Source: an uncultured bacterium (GTDB taxonomy: Bacteria > Planctomycetota > JAJSAM01 > JAJVHW01). Taken from it: a stretch of 64,000 bases of DNA. The position numbers and the translations under genes were made by a program. The notes under the pieces were generated by a model, which was given only the letters and a program-made list of their open reading frames with translations, was not told where the DNA came from and did not search any database. Positions within the stretch are counted from its first letter, which is position 1; each line of letters opens with the position of its first letter. This document shows positions 25,245-33,629 of the stretch, piece by piece. The stretch covers positions 1 through 64,000 of the forward strand of contig CALKVK010000015.1 of the NCBI GenBank assembly GCA_937996235.1, written 5' to 3'.

Positions 25245-26645
25245 TCAGCGTGCGCCGGGAGCGGCCGGCGCGAGGAGCACGACGACGATCTCGACCTGCG
25301 CCCCCGCGGCGCCGTCCGAGTCCGCGGCGTCCTCGGCCGCGTCGCGGACGCCGCCGAAGGTCGCACCGGTCGCGTCGTCCTCGGCTGCGGACTCCGCCCG
25401 CTCCGCCGGTCGCCGCGCGGCGTCGTCCCCGTTCTTGCTCCCCTCGTCGGGCGGCGTGCCGCCCGGCGTCGTCGGTCCGGAGCCGGCCGGAGCGTCGCCG
25501 GACGACGCCGCGCGCCGGCCCCGGTCGAGCGCCTCGACCGCACGCTCGCCGAGCGCACGCGAGCGTGCGTCGTCGGGCGACGCGCCAAGACGGCCCGCCG
25601 CCAGCAGGGCGTCGGCGAGGCCGCCCTCGTCGAGCACCACGCGTGCGAACACGCGCGGCGCGGGCGCCTCGGCGGCGAGCGCTCCGGCGCCGTCCCCCCC
25701 ACCGCCACCGCCCCCGCCACCGCCAGCGCCACCGCCCGCGGGGGCACCGGACGTCGGCGTCGCAGGCGGGGACGGAGCGGGACGGCTCGCGTCCTTCGTC
25801 CGCGCCTTCCCGCCGCTGTCGCCGCTGTCCGCCCCGGCCCCGTCGGCCGGCGCCGCACCGCGCCCGGGGGCGCGGCGACGCTCGGTCCGGAGCGCGGCGA
25901 CGAAGCGTCGCGCGGCCGCCTCGTCCGCGAACACGACGTAGCGCACCGCGCGCGCGGGGGCGGCGTCGGCCGCCGGCTGCGCGGCCGCGGCGACCGGGTC
26001 CGTGGCGGGAGCGAGCTCCTTCTCGGGTGCGGGGTCCGACGGCTCGCGAGCCGCCTCCGCGTCGGCGACCGGCGCTGCCGACTTCTCTTCGCTCTCGGCC
26101 GCCGGGGGGGCGGACTCCTCGAGCGGCGGGGCCTCGCCGAAGCGCGCGTCGGCCGGGAACGCGCCCGCGCCGGCAGCGTCATCCGCTTCCCCGAGGTCGC
26201 GCGACCGCCCCGGGGCCGCAGGCCGGCCGGCCTCGACGCGCATCGGCGCACCGGACGGCGCACCGCGCTCGTCGGCGGAATACGTGACCTTCGGCGGCGC
26301 GTCCGCGAGCTCCGGCGCGCGGCCGGGCCGGACGAAGCGCGGGCCGACCGCGAGCAGCACGGCGGCCGCCGCGGCGCACGCCGCGATCCACGGCGCGAGC
26401 CGCACGAGACGCCCGCGTCCGCCCGTCGCAGCCGCGGCGCGCACGACGTCGTCGCGGAAGCCCGCCGGCGCCTGCACCTGCGGCACGGCACGGAACAGGT
26501 CGCGCAGGCGGCGCAGCGCCTCGGCCTCGCGCGCGAGCTCGGGATCGCGCCGCAGCGCGGCGTCGAGGCGCTCCTCTTCGGCCGGCGTCAATTCGCCGTC
26601 GAGCTCGGCGTGGACGAGCGCGAGCAGTTCGTCGCGCTCGCTCAC
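25245..26645 (-). CDS. Predicted transmembrane anti-sigma factor with a long low-complexity exterior
   Basis: The 466-residue protein begins with a helical sigma-binding-like domain (LVHAELDGELTPAEEERLDAAL), lacking the zinc Cys/His set of ZAS anti-sigma factors. A membrane segment follows at about 83-100. The outside part is long and rich in Ala, Pro, Glu and Gly, including a run of ten Gly. Within it are two short structured pieces, RYVVFADEAAARRFVAAL and RVFARVVLDEGGLADALLAAGRLG, that resemble each other in pattern. The GTG at 26645 overlaps the sigma-factor stop (GTGA), the classic pairing. The assignment rests on topology and context. Confidence 0.7.
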   Translation of the reverse strand: MSERDELLALVHAELDGELTPAEEERLDAALRRDPELAREAEALRRLRDLFRAVPQVQAPAGFRDDVVRAAAATGGRGRLVRLAPWIAACAAAAAVLLAVGPRFVRPGRAPELADAPPKVTYSADERGAPSGAPMRVEAGRPAAPGRSRDLGEADDAAGAGAFPADARFGEAPPLEESAPPAAESEEKSAAPVADAEAAREPSDPAPEKELAPATDPVAAAAQPAADAAPARAVRYVVFADEAAARRFVAALRTERRRAPGRGAAPADGAGADSGDSGGKARTKDASRPAPSPPATPTSGAPAGGGAGGGGGGGGGGDGAGALAAEAPAPRVFARVVLDEGGLADALLAAGRLGASPDDARSRALGERAVEALDRGRRAASSGDAPAGSGPTTPGGTPPDEGSKNGDDAARRPAERAESAAEDDATGATFGGVRDAAEDAADSDGAAGAQVEIVVVLLAPAAPGAR

Positions 26646-27238
26646 AGCACACGCCCCTCGAGCCGCGTGCGCAGCTCGGCCCGCGCCCGGTGGAGGCGCG
26701 AGCGGACGGTCCCCACGGGCACGTCGAGCACGCTCGCGATCTCGTCGTACGCGAGATCCTGGAACTCGCGCAGCACCAGCACCTCGCGGTGCTCGTCGTC
26801 GAGGCGGTGCAGCTCGGCGAGGAGCAGCGCGCAGTCCTCGCGCGTGGCCGCGCGCGCCGGCGCGTCGGGCGCGGCGTCCGCGGGCTCGTAGCCGCCGCGC
26901 GACGAGTCGTCCGCGCCGCCGCCCTGCAGGGCGTCGAGCGACACGGGCGCGCCGTGCTTCCGAGCCGACCTCTTGCGCATCTCGCTCCGCACCTGGTTCA
27001 CCGCGATCGAGTAGAGCCACGTGCCGACGGCCGCGCCACCGCGGAACGAGGCGAGGTTCGCGAACGCGCGCAGGAAGGTCTCCTGCGCGAGGTCGCGCGC
27101 CAGCTCCGGGTCGCGCACCATCCGCAGCACCGCGCCGTAGATGCGGTCCTGCCAACGCTCGACGAGAGCGCCGAACGCCGCGCGGTCGCCCGCGAGGCAG
27201 CGCTCGACGTCGCGCAGGTCGGCATCCCGCTCGGACAC
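26642..27238 (-). CDS. ECF-family RNA polymerase sigma factor
   Basis: The 198-residue protein has sigma region 2 (LVERWQDRIYGAVLRMVRD...AQETFLRAF) and region 4 with a helix-turn-helix (REFQDLAYDEIASVLDVPVGTVRSRLHRARAEL). A ~40-residue linker separates them. There is no region 1 or 3. The start is GTG at 27238 with GGAGG nine bases upstream. A GGAACC motif about 40 bases ahead of the start resembles an ECF -35 element and could reflect autoregulation, but no matching -10 is clear. It is co-transcribed with its putative anti-sigma factor. Confidence 0.9.
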   Translation of the reverse strand: MSERDADLRDVERCLAGDRAAFGALVERWQDRIYGAVLRMVRDPELARDLAQETFLRAFANLASFRGGAAVGTWLYSIAVNQVRSEMRKRSARKHGAPVSLDALQGGGADDSSRGGYEPADAAPDAPARAATREDCALLLAELHRLDDEHREVLVLREFQDLAYDEIASVLDVPVGTVRSRLHRARAELRTRLEGRVL

Positions 27239-27336
27239 GTGCTCATTCCTCCCCGTTGGATGCCGGGCGCGCCGCCCGGTTCCGCGAATTCAGCCCGCCC
27301 CCCGTGTACGGGAGACCCCGGCGGGAAGGGAACGTC

Positions 27337-28572
27337 TCAGTCGAAGTCCCGTTCGGTGAAGACCAGCGGACGCTGCGCGCGGGCGTTCAGCGAGAGGCCG
27401 AGCAGCAGCCACGACGAGCACATCGAGGAGCCTCCGTACGAGAGGAACGGCAGCGGCAGCCCGGTGATCGGCGCGAGACCGAGCGTCATCGCGATGTTCA
27501 CGGCGGCCTGTGTGCCGAGCAGCGTGAGCGTGCCGACGGCGAGCAGGCGCGCCGCGGGCTCCTTCACCTCGCGTGCAGTCGCGGCGAGCCCGGAGAGGAG
27601 AGCCAGCTCGAGCAGCAGCAGGACCCCCACGCCGACGAAGCCCCACTCCTCGGCGTGGACCGTGAAGACGAAGTCCGTCTCGGACTCGGGGACGGCGTTC
27701 GCGCAGTTCATCGGGCCCTGCGCGAAGCCGTGCCCCGCGACGCCCCCCGACGCGATCGCCGCGAGCGAGCGGTCGCGGTGGTAGTCGCGATCGGCCTGCT
27801 CGCGCGCGAGCCTGCGCCGCTCGAGACGCGCCTCGCGCGTCTCCGTCGCAGACGACTCGGGCGCCGCCGCCCGGCCGAGGTGCCCCTCCAGCGTCGCGAC
27901 GACCGGCGCCACGAACCCGCGCACGCGCTGCTTCTGGTAGTCCTTCACCACGGTCGCCCACAGCAGCGGGAGACTCAGCACGGCGAGCGCGACGACCGTC
28001 CCGAGGTGCCGCGGCCGGGCGCCGGCGGCCCACAGCACGACGAACAGCACGGGCACGAGCATCAGCGCCGTGCCGAGGTCCGGCTGCTTCATGATGAGCG
28101 CGAGGGGGACGAGCGTCAGCACGAACGGGCCGACGAGACCGCGCAGCGTGCGCTGGTCACGGCGGAACCGGACGTAGTGCGCGAGCACGGCGACGACCGC
28201 CACCTTCGCGAACTCGCTCGGCTGCAGCCCGAAGCCGCCGATCTGCAGCCAGCGCGTCGCGCCGTTCGTGCTGCGGCCGAAGCCCGCGAAGAGCAGCACG
28301 AGCGCGACGAGGGCGAGCAGGTAGCCGGGATAGATCAGGTCCAGCAGTCGCCGGAACGGCAACACGACGACGGCGAGCGCGAGCGCGGCGCCGACGAGCA
28401 TCCAGCGCAGCTGCGACATGACCAGGTCCGGCCGGTCGGCCGCCAACGAGAGGAGCCCGAGCCCGCACAGCAGGAACGTGGGCGCGAGCACGCGCGGATC
28501 GCAGGCCCGCGCGACGTGCTGCCAGCGCTCCGGGATCCACGGCACCGACGGGCGGACGGCCTCACTGCTCAA
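27337..28572 (-). CDS. rodA: Peptidoglycan polymerase RodA (SEDS family)
   Basis: RodA polymerises glycan strands with PBP2 during side-wall growth. The multi-pass protein (411 residues) has the SEDS stretches GFGLQPSEFAKVAVV, KQPDLGTALML and the C-terminal LPLPFLSYGGSS. An unusual charged insert rich in Arg, Glu and Ala (about residues 230-275) makes it longer than typical ~370-residue RodA. The TTG at 28572 is chosen because a perfect GGAGG lies six bases upstream; it overlaps the end of mrdA by 11 bases. A GTG at 28545 is the alternative. Confidence 0.93.
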   Translation of the reverse strand: MSSEAVRPSVPWIPERWQHVARACDPRVLAPTFLLCGLGLLSLAADRPDLVMSQLRWMLVGAALALAVVVLPFRRLLDLIYPGYLLALVALVLLFAGFGRSTNGATRWLQIGGFGLQPSEFAKVAVVAVLAHYVRFRRDQRTLRGLVGPFVLTLVPLALIMKQPDLGTALMLVPVLFVVLWAAGARPRHLGTVVALAVLSLPLLWATVVKDYQKQRVRGFVAPVVATLEGHLGRAAAPESSATETREARLERRRLAREQADRDYHRDRSLAAIASGGVAGHGFAQGPMNCANAVPESETDFVFTVHAEEWGFVGVGVLLLLELALLSGLAATAREVKEPAARLLAVGTLTLLGTQAAVNIAMTLGLAPITGLPLPFLSYGGSSMCSSWLLLGLSLNARAQRPLVFTERDFD

Positions 28573-30613
28573 CGAGCGCCTCCGCGAGAAGTGCGGCGAC
28601 GGGATCGCCGGAGACGTCGGCGCCGTAGGACTTGTGCTCCATGCGCTCGACCACGAACACCGCGCAGTAGCGCGGCGCGTCGTAGGGCGCATACCCCACG
28701 AACCACGCGGTGTTGAGATTGACGCCGTCGTCGCCGGTCGTCCGCTGCCAGACCTCGGCCGTGCCGGTCTTGCCGGCCGCGCGCACCGCGGCGAGGGCGG
28801 GCACGCCCTCGGCCGTGCCCTCGGTCACGACGCGGCGCGCGGCGTCGCGCAGCAGCGGCGCGAACCGCGCGAGCACGGGATCGACGGGGATCGCGCCGGG
28901 TGCGCGCAGGTTCCGCGCGAGCAGCGTCGGCTCGACCAGGTGCCCGCCGTTCGCGATCCGCGCGTACGCGACGGCGATCTGCAGCGGCGACGCGGACGCG
29001 CCGCGTCCCTGCCCGATGCCGAGCATCGCGAGATCCGCGGGGAACCAGCCGCGCGCGCCGGGCGACGCGAGGTCGAGCCCCGCGGGGCCCGTGCCGCGCG
29101 TGCCGAGGTCCGCCGCGAGCGCGTTGCCCTCGAGACCGAGGCGCCGCGCCGCGTCCACCATCGCCTCGGAGCCCGCGCGCACCGCGAGCTGCGCGAAGTA
29201 GCCGTTGCACGAGTCCGCGAACGCGTCGACGAGCGCGATGTCGCCGTGCAGGTGCATGCACGAGTAGCGCACGTGCCCCGCGCGCCGCTCGCGGTGGCGG
29301 CACTCGACGCGCTCGTCGGGCGAGATCCCCGCCTCGAGCAGCGCGACCGCGGTGACCAGCTTGTAGACCGACCCGGGAACGACGTGCGAGCGCGCGTGGT
29401 CCATGCCGTCGTCCGTGGCGGACGCGAGCGCCACGAGCGCGCCGGTGCGCACGTCGAGGACGACGGCCGAGGCGTCGCGCCCGCCGGGGGCGGCGCGCAC
29501 GAGCTCCTGCGCGAGATGCTGCACGCGCGGGCGGAGCGTCGTGACGAGGTCGGTGCCGTCGACCACCTCCGCGAGCGTCTCGACGACGGCCTCGGCCCCG
29601 CCGCCGCCCGCGCGCGGCCGCAGCGTGCGCCGCGCGCGTCCCGGCACGCCGCGCAGCTCCTCGTCGTGCGCCTCCTCGAGCCGCGACGCGCCGAAGAGCG
29701 CAGGGAAGACCTCGGCGCGGACGTAGACGCGCTCCCCGTTCTCCGCACGCTTCGGGTCCGTGAGATCCGCCACGTCGTCGGGCGTCGGCGCGCGCGCGGC
29801 GCCGATCACGGGCGCGGCGTCGGGATCGCTCTCGCGCGCGATGCGCGGCACCGCGCGCAGTCCGCCGAACTGCTCGGGGTGCAGGTCGATGGCCTCCGCC
29901 GCGTCCGCCGGGATGCGCGGCAGGAGCGCGTGGGAGCGCCAGTCCGGATGCCACTCGCGACGGCGCAGCGCGAACACGAGCGCGGCGTCGATGTCGAAGA
30001 CGTCGCGCTGCACGAGCGCGGCGAGATCGGCGCGGTCGATCGGTGCGAGCTCGTCGCACTGCCCGTCGGCCCGGCACTCGGGACACGTGCTGCGACTCGC
30101 CGCGGTGAGCTTGCGCACGTGTCCGCACACGCGGCAGCGCACGCGCGGGCCGCGGGTGCGCGTCGGCAGCTCCGACGTCAGCCGCACGAGATCGCCGGCG
30201 AGCTCGTCCCTCGCGGTGCGGCGCTGCTCGCGCTCGCGCACGCGCCGGTGCGCTTCGGCCTCGCGCTCCGCCGCGCTCGCGAGCGCGGCCAGGGCGGCGG
30301 CGTCGTCGCGCGCCTCGCGCTCCTCGCGCAGGCGGCGCTCGGCGGCGAACGCCTCGGGCGTCGGGAGCAGCCGGTCGTCCACGGCGCCGAACTCGATCTC
30401 GAGCGAGTAGCCCGGCACGCTCCACGCGAGCGGCGAGCCGTCGGCCGCGAGCACGGCGCCGCGCCGCGGCAGGACGCTGAACTCGCGGCCGCCGTCGACC
30501 TCGGCGCGGTGGCTCCCGACGTCGAGCACCTGAACCAGGAACGCGCGGCCGGCGATCAGCGCGAACACGAGCGCGAACGCCGCGACGAGCCGCGAGAGCC
30601 GCTTCTCATACAC
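28562..30613 (-). CDS. mrdA: Penicillin-binding protein 2 with inserted four-Cys ribbon
   Basis: This is the class B transpeptidase of the elongation machinery. The 683-residue protein has an N-terminal membrane anchor (about 9-28), a dimerisation/pedestal region and the transpeptidase domain with SVYK (Ser415, Lys418), SCN (468-470) and KTG (615-617). Two insertions sit in the pedestal. One is a charged helical stretch (about 86-145). The other is a Cx2C-x13-Cx2C motif (Cys160, 163, 177, 180) like a zinc ribbon, with a further Cys186. The start is GTG at 30613, overlapping mreD by 8 bases, with GGAGG ten bases upstream. Confidence 0.93.
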   Translation of the reverse strand: MYEKRLSRLVAAFALVFALIAGRAFLVQVLDVGSHRAEVDGGREFSVLPRRGAVLAADGSPLAWSVPGYSLEIEFGAVDDRLLPTPEAFAAERRLREEREARDDAAALAALASAAEREAEAHRRVREREQRRTARDELAGDLVRLTSELPTRTRGPRVRCRVCGHVRKLTAASRSTCPECRADGQCDELAPIDRADLAALVQRDVFDIDAALVFALRRREWHPDWRSHALLPRIPADAAEAIDLHPEQFGGLRAVPRIARESDPDAAPVIGAARAPTPDDVADLTDPKRAENGERVYVRAEVFPALFGASRLEEAHDEELRGVPGRARRTLRPRAGGGGAEAVVETLAEVVDGTDLVTTLRPRVQHLAQELVRAAPGGRDASAVVLDVRTGALVALASATDDGMDHARSHVVPGSVYKLVTAVALLEAGISPDERVECRHRERRAGHVRYSCMHLHGDIALVDAFADSCNGYFAQLAVRAGSEAMVDAARRLGLEGNALAADLGTRGTGPAGLDLASPGARGWFPADLAMLGIGQGRGASASPLQIAVAYARIANGGHLVEPTLLARNLRAPGAIPVDPVLARFAPLLRDAARRVVTEGTAEGVPALAAVRAAGKTGTAEVWQRTTGDDGVNLNTAWFVGYAPYDAPRYCAVFVVERMEHKSYGADVSGDPVAALLAEALVEQ

Positions 30614-31100
30614 GGGCGCTGCGCCTCCACGCCGGACGCAGCAGCCGCGCGGCCCGGAACAGCGCGAACGCGGGCGGGGCCGCGAGGGCCGTGCATCCCG
30701 CGGAGACGGCGGCCGGCGCCACGGCGGCCGACAGTCCGTGTGCGCCCTCCGCCGCCGCGAGCGCGGCCAGGCGCGCGACGAACGCCGCCCCCGCGACGAG
30801 CGCGAGCTGCACGGACGCGCGGTCGCGGAAGACGGCCTGGCGCACGATCCCGGTCGCGAGGCCCGTCGCCCCGAGCACGAACGCCTGCTGGCCGAGCGGC
30901 TCCGACGTCCAGGGACACGCGGCCAGGCCGAGCGCCACGCCGACGAACGCCGCAGGGGACGGGCCGGCCTCGAGGGCGACGTACGCCGTCACGAGCACCG
31001 CGAGGTCGGGCACGAGTCCGAAGCGCACGAGATCGCTCGGCACGAGCAGCGGCACGAGCGCCGCGACGAGCACCGCCCAGGCGACGCGCCAGCGCCTCAT
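30606..31100 (-). CDS. mreD: Rod shape-determining protein MreD
   Basis: The small polytopic membrane protein (164 residues, about five membrane segments) lies between mreC and mrdA, the standard mreD position. Sequence similarity in MreD is generally low; the assignment rests on hydrophobic pattern, size and context. The ATG at 31100 overlaps the mreC stop (ATGA). Confidence 0.85.
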   Translation of the reverse strand: MRRWRVAWAVLVAALVPLLVPSDLVRFGLVPDLAVLVTAYVALEAGPSPAAFVGVALGLAACPWTSEPLGQQAFVLGATGLATGIVRQAVFRDRASVQLALVAGAAFVARLAALAAAEGAHGLSAAVAPAAVSAGCTALAAPPAFALFRAARLLRPAWRRSARV

Positions 31101-31930
31101 CGCGCCCGCCCTGCCGCGCGGATCGGCTCGGGCAGCTCGGGCCGCACCAGGACGACGACCGCCTCGAGCCGGTCCAGGTCGCGCAGCGGCCGGACCTCCG
31201 CGCGCCACTCGCCGTCGCGGTCGTCGTCCTCGACGCGCACGATCTCGCCGACGACGAGCCCGTCGGGGATCCCGAAGCGCCCGGCGCCCGTGACCACGAG
31301 ATCCCCGACGGCGGCCTCGTCGGCGGCGAGGTGCGACACCACGATGCGCCCGGTGCCGCCGCCGTTCGCGACGCCGGCGCCGCGGCGCGTCGGCACTCCT
31401 CCGTCGGCAGGCCGCGCGAGCACCACGACGGGCAGCACGACCTGCGGCGACGTGTCGTCGACCCGCAGCACGCGCGCGTAGTCGTCGGTGACGACCTGGA
31501 CGATGCCGACGAGCGAGTCGCCGTGGACGACCGCCAGCCCGTTGTGCAGTCCGGCGGCGGAGCCGGCGTCGATGACGAACGACGCGCGCGCGGCCGACGC
31601 GTCGCGGTGCAGCACGCGCGCCGTCAGCGCGCGGACCGGGTCGCGCTGCGCGCCGGGGGCGAACTCGAGCGCGCCGAGACTCGGCGCGACGCGCGTCGGC
31701 CGCGCCTCGTACGCCGCGCGCAGCCGCTCGAGCTCGCGTGCGCCCGCGGCCGCCGCCTCTTCCCAGACGCGCACGGGAGCGGTCTCGCCCGAGCCCGTGA
31801 CGCCCGCGGTGGCGGGCACGAGCACGGCCACCCGCACGCGCGCCGACTCGCAGGCGCGCGGGAACACCAGGGCCGTCACGAGACAGCCGAGGAGCACGAG
31901 GAGGGCCCGGCGGAGTGGATCGAGTCGCAC
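31097..31930 (-). CDS. mreC: Rod shape-determining protein MreC
   Basis: The 277-residue protein has an N-terminal membrane segment (about 9-24), a short helical linker and the MreC beta-domain (SFVIDAGSAAGLHNGLAVV, LVGIVQVVTDDYARVLRVDD, GDLVVTGAGRFGIPDGLVVGEIV). It bridges MreB and the PBP2/RodA complex in the periplasm. The start is GTG at 31930. The gene begins 136 bases after mreB, beyond a hairpin that could reduce read-through. Confidence 0.93.
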   Translation of the reverse strand: MRLDPLRRALLVLLGCLVTALVFPRACESARVRVAVLVPATAGVTGSGETAPVRVWEEAAAAGARELERLRAAYEARPTRVAPSLGALEFAPGAQRDPVRALTARVLHRDASAARASFVIDAGSAAGLHNGLAVVHGDSLVGIVQVVTDDYARVLRVDDTSPQVVLPVVVLARPADGGVPTRRGAGVANGGGTGRIVVSHLAADEAAVGDLVVTGAGRFGIPDGLVVGEIVRVEDDDRDGEWRAEVRPLRDLDRLEAVVVLVRPELPEPIRAAGRAR

Positions 31931-31978
31931 GCGTCCCGCGAGGTGCGGGAGAACGCAGGTGCGCGAGGGGGAGCGTCA

Positions 31979-32012
31979 GTTTCCGGTGCGCTGCGCGCGC
32001 GCACCAGAAAAC
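31979..32012 (-). terminator. Imperfect hairpin between mreB and mreC
   Basis: Arms GTTTCCGGTGCGC and GCGCACCAGAAAAC pair with one mismatch and one bulge around a 7-base loop. The position in the 136-base mreB-mreC gap suggests a partial terminator or processing site, allowing more MreB than MreCD-PBP2-RodA. The remainder of the gap shows no other element. Confidence 0.45.
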
Positions 32013-32066
32013 GGTCGGACGCACTGCGCAGATCGCGACCGGTCGCCGCGCTCCGCGCGCCCGGCG

Positions 32067-33119
32067 TCAGTCCTCTGCCTCGTCGAGCATCGCGCGGAAC
32101 CCGGCGAGGTTCTCGAGGAAGATCTGCGTGCCGCGCGCCACCGCCGTGAGCGGGTCCTTCGCCACGCGCACCGGCAGCCCGGTGCGCTCCGAGATCACGC
32201 GGTCGATGCCGCGGATGAGCGAGCCGCCGCCGGCGAGCACGATGCCGAGGTCGACCAGGTCCGCCGAGATCTCCGGCGGCGTCGCCTCCAGCGTCGAGCG
32301 GATGGCGCCCACGATGTGGAGGATCGGCTCGGCCAGCGCCTCGCGGATCTCCTCGGAGGTCACCATGACCTTGCGCGGCATGCCGCGCTGGAGGTCACGG
32401 CCCTTGACCTCCATGCTCATCTCCTTCTTGAGCGGGTACGCGCTGCCGATCGCGATCTTGATGCGCTCCGCGCTCTGCTCGCCGATGAGCAGTTCGTAGT
32501 GCTTGCGCATGTGGTTGATGACGGCCTCGTCGGCCTCGTCGCCGGCGACGCGCACGGACTCGGAGTGGACGATGCCCGCCAGCGAGATCACCGCGACCTC
32601 GGTCGTGCCGCCGCCGATGTCGCAGATCATGCAGCCGGTCGGCTCGGTGATCGGGAGGCCGACGCCGATCGCGGCTGCGAGGGGCTCGGACACCAGGTAG
32701 ACCTTGCGCGCGCCCGCGCGCTCGGCGCTGTTGATGACGGCGCGCCGCTCCACCTGCGTGATGCCGCTCGGAATGGCGATGACCATGCGCGGGCGCACGA
32801 ACGCGCGCTGGTTGTGCACCTTGCGGATGAAGTACCGCAGCATCGCCTCGGTGATCTCGAAGTCGGCGATGACGCCGTCCTTCATGGGGCGGATCGCCTC
32901 GATGTGACCGGGCGTCTTCCCGAGCATCTCCTTGGCGGCCCAGCCGACGGCGGTCCCGCCCGCCGCGATCTCGTTGGTGCCCTTGCGCACGGCGACCACG
33001 GACGGCTCGTTCAGGACGATGCCCTCGCCACGCACCGTCACGAGCGTGTTGGCGGTCCCGAGGTCGATCCCCATGTCGACCGAGACGGACCCGAGGAGGC
33101 GGTCCCAGAAGTTCAACAC
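32067..33119 (-). CDS. mreB: Rod shape-determining actin-like protein MreB
   Basis: The 350-residue bacterial actin is well conserved. Motifs include DMGIDLGTANTLV (phosphate 1), CDIGGGTTEVAVISL (phosphate 2) and LAGGGSLIRGIDRVI (adenosine motif). It organises lateral wall synthesis. The GTG at 33119 (LNFWDRLLGS) is preferred because GGAGG lies seven bases upstream; longer in-frame starts add sequence unlike MreB. It heads the mreB-mreC-mreD-mrdA-rodA series. Confidence 0.96.
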   Translation of the reverse strand: MLNFWDRLLGSVSVDMGIDLGTANTLVTVRGEGIVLNEPSVVAVRKGTNEIAAGGTAVGWAAKEMLGKTPGHIEAIRPMKDGVIADFEITEAMLRYFIRKVHNQRAFVRPRMVIAIPSGITQVERRAVINSAERAGARKVYLVSEPLAAAIGVGLPITEPTGCMICDIGGGTTEVAVISLAGIVHSESVRVAGDEADEAVINHMRKHYELLIGEQSAERIKIAIGSAYPLKKEMSMEVKGRDLQRGMPRKVMVTSEEIREALAEPILHIVGAIRSTLEATPPEISADLVDLGIVLAGGGSLIRGIDRVISERTGLPVRVAKDPLTAVARGTQIFLENLAGFRAMLDEAED

Positions 33120-33286
33120 CGCGCGCCCTCCGCCAGCGCCGGGGAGCCCGCCGGCCCCCACCACCCAGTCCGCGCCCGCCGTCCCTGCGTCCGCACCGTC
33201 ACGTACCGCGCCGCCCGTGCGTGCGGCCGTGCCGGGAGGCCGCGCCGCGGACGCGGCTCCGTCGCCGACGATGCAGGTCGCGGCAC

Positions 33287-33292
33287 AGCGTA
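33287..33292 (-). promoter_or_regulatory. Candidate -10 box for mreB
   Basis: The minus strand reads TACGCT about 170 bases before the mreB start, fitting the TANNNT pattern. No -35 match is visible. The long leader (33120-33286) shows no riboswitch or other structure I can name. Confidence 0.25.
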
Positions 33293-33335
33293 GCGCCGCG
33301 CGCGACGGGCGTCCCGTCTTCGCGCATCATGGAAA

Positions 33336-33367
33336 ACGGGTCCGACGCCCGAAGGCGCCGGACCCGT
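33336..33367 (-). terminator. Rho-independent terminator of the small membrane-protein operon
   Basis: A 14-bp stem with one mismatch (ACGGGTCCG...CGGACCCGT outer part) and a CGAA loop is followed on the minus strand by a short T-run (TTTCC). It lies 48 bases past the stop codon of the 51-residue protein gene. Confidence 0.75.
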
Positions 33368-33415
33368 CTCTTCGTCCGTGGTGGACCCCGGCGGCGCGCC
33401 GCCGGAGCCGGCGGC

Positions 33416-33571
33416 TCACTTCGCGAGCCAGCCGACCTGGTACTGATCGGCCGAGACCTTGCACATCGCCCAGATCGCGAGGATCAGGACGATGCCGGTC
33501 ACGACCACGATGCCGTTCGCGATGTTCACGCCGTCGTCGCCGGCGGGGGCGTCGTACTCGTCGTTCGCCAT
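33416..33571 (-). CDS. Small single-pass membrane protein, 51 residues
   Basis: The reading frame MANDEYDAPAGDDGVNIANG continues into one hydrophobic segment (about residues 17-37, IVVVTGIVLILAIWAM) and ends YQVGWLAK. The acidic N-terminus and basic end after the helix suggest N-out, C-in topology. An AAGGGA eight bases upstream of the ATG could be the ribosome binding site. It follows the coiled-coil gene by 58 bases and is directly followed by a terminator, so the two probably form one transcript. I do not recognise a family. Confidence 0.7.
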   Translation of the reverse strand: MANDEYDAPAGDDGVNIANGIVVVTGIVLILAIWAMCKVSADQYQVGWLAK

Positions 33572-33629
33572 GGGTGGTTCCCTTTCCGTTCGGTCCGTGC
33601 GGGGGTGTGTTCCGTGGACTTCCCGGGGG

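Noticed and set aside
25690..25745. CCGCCACC-type triplet repeats that look like a tandem repeat array
   Set aside because: They encode the poly-Gly run of the anti-sigma protein in frame. There are no spacers, so it is not a CRISPR array.
20813..26287. A 1824-residue plus-strand reading frame, and many other very long frames opposite real genes
   Set aside because: They lie across the HEAT-repeat, recG and anti-sigma genes and consist of Arg/Ala/Pro-rich sequence without domains. This is the usual effect of very high G+C content.
28573..28692. Longer rodA start at 28692
   Set aside because: It adds ~40 residues unlike RodA, all inside mrdA. The TTG at 28572 has a well-placed GGAGG.
33120..33164. 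Longer mreB start at 33164
   Set aside because: The extra residues are Gly-rich and unlike MreB. The GTG at 33119 has a GGAGG seven bases upstream and gives the standard N-terminus.
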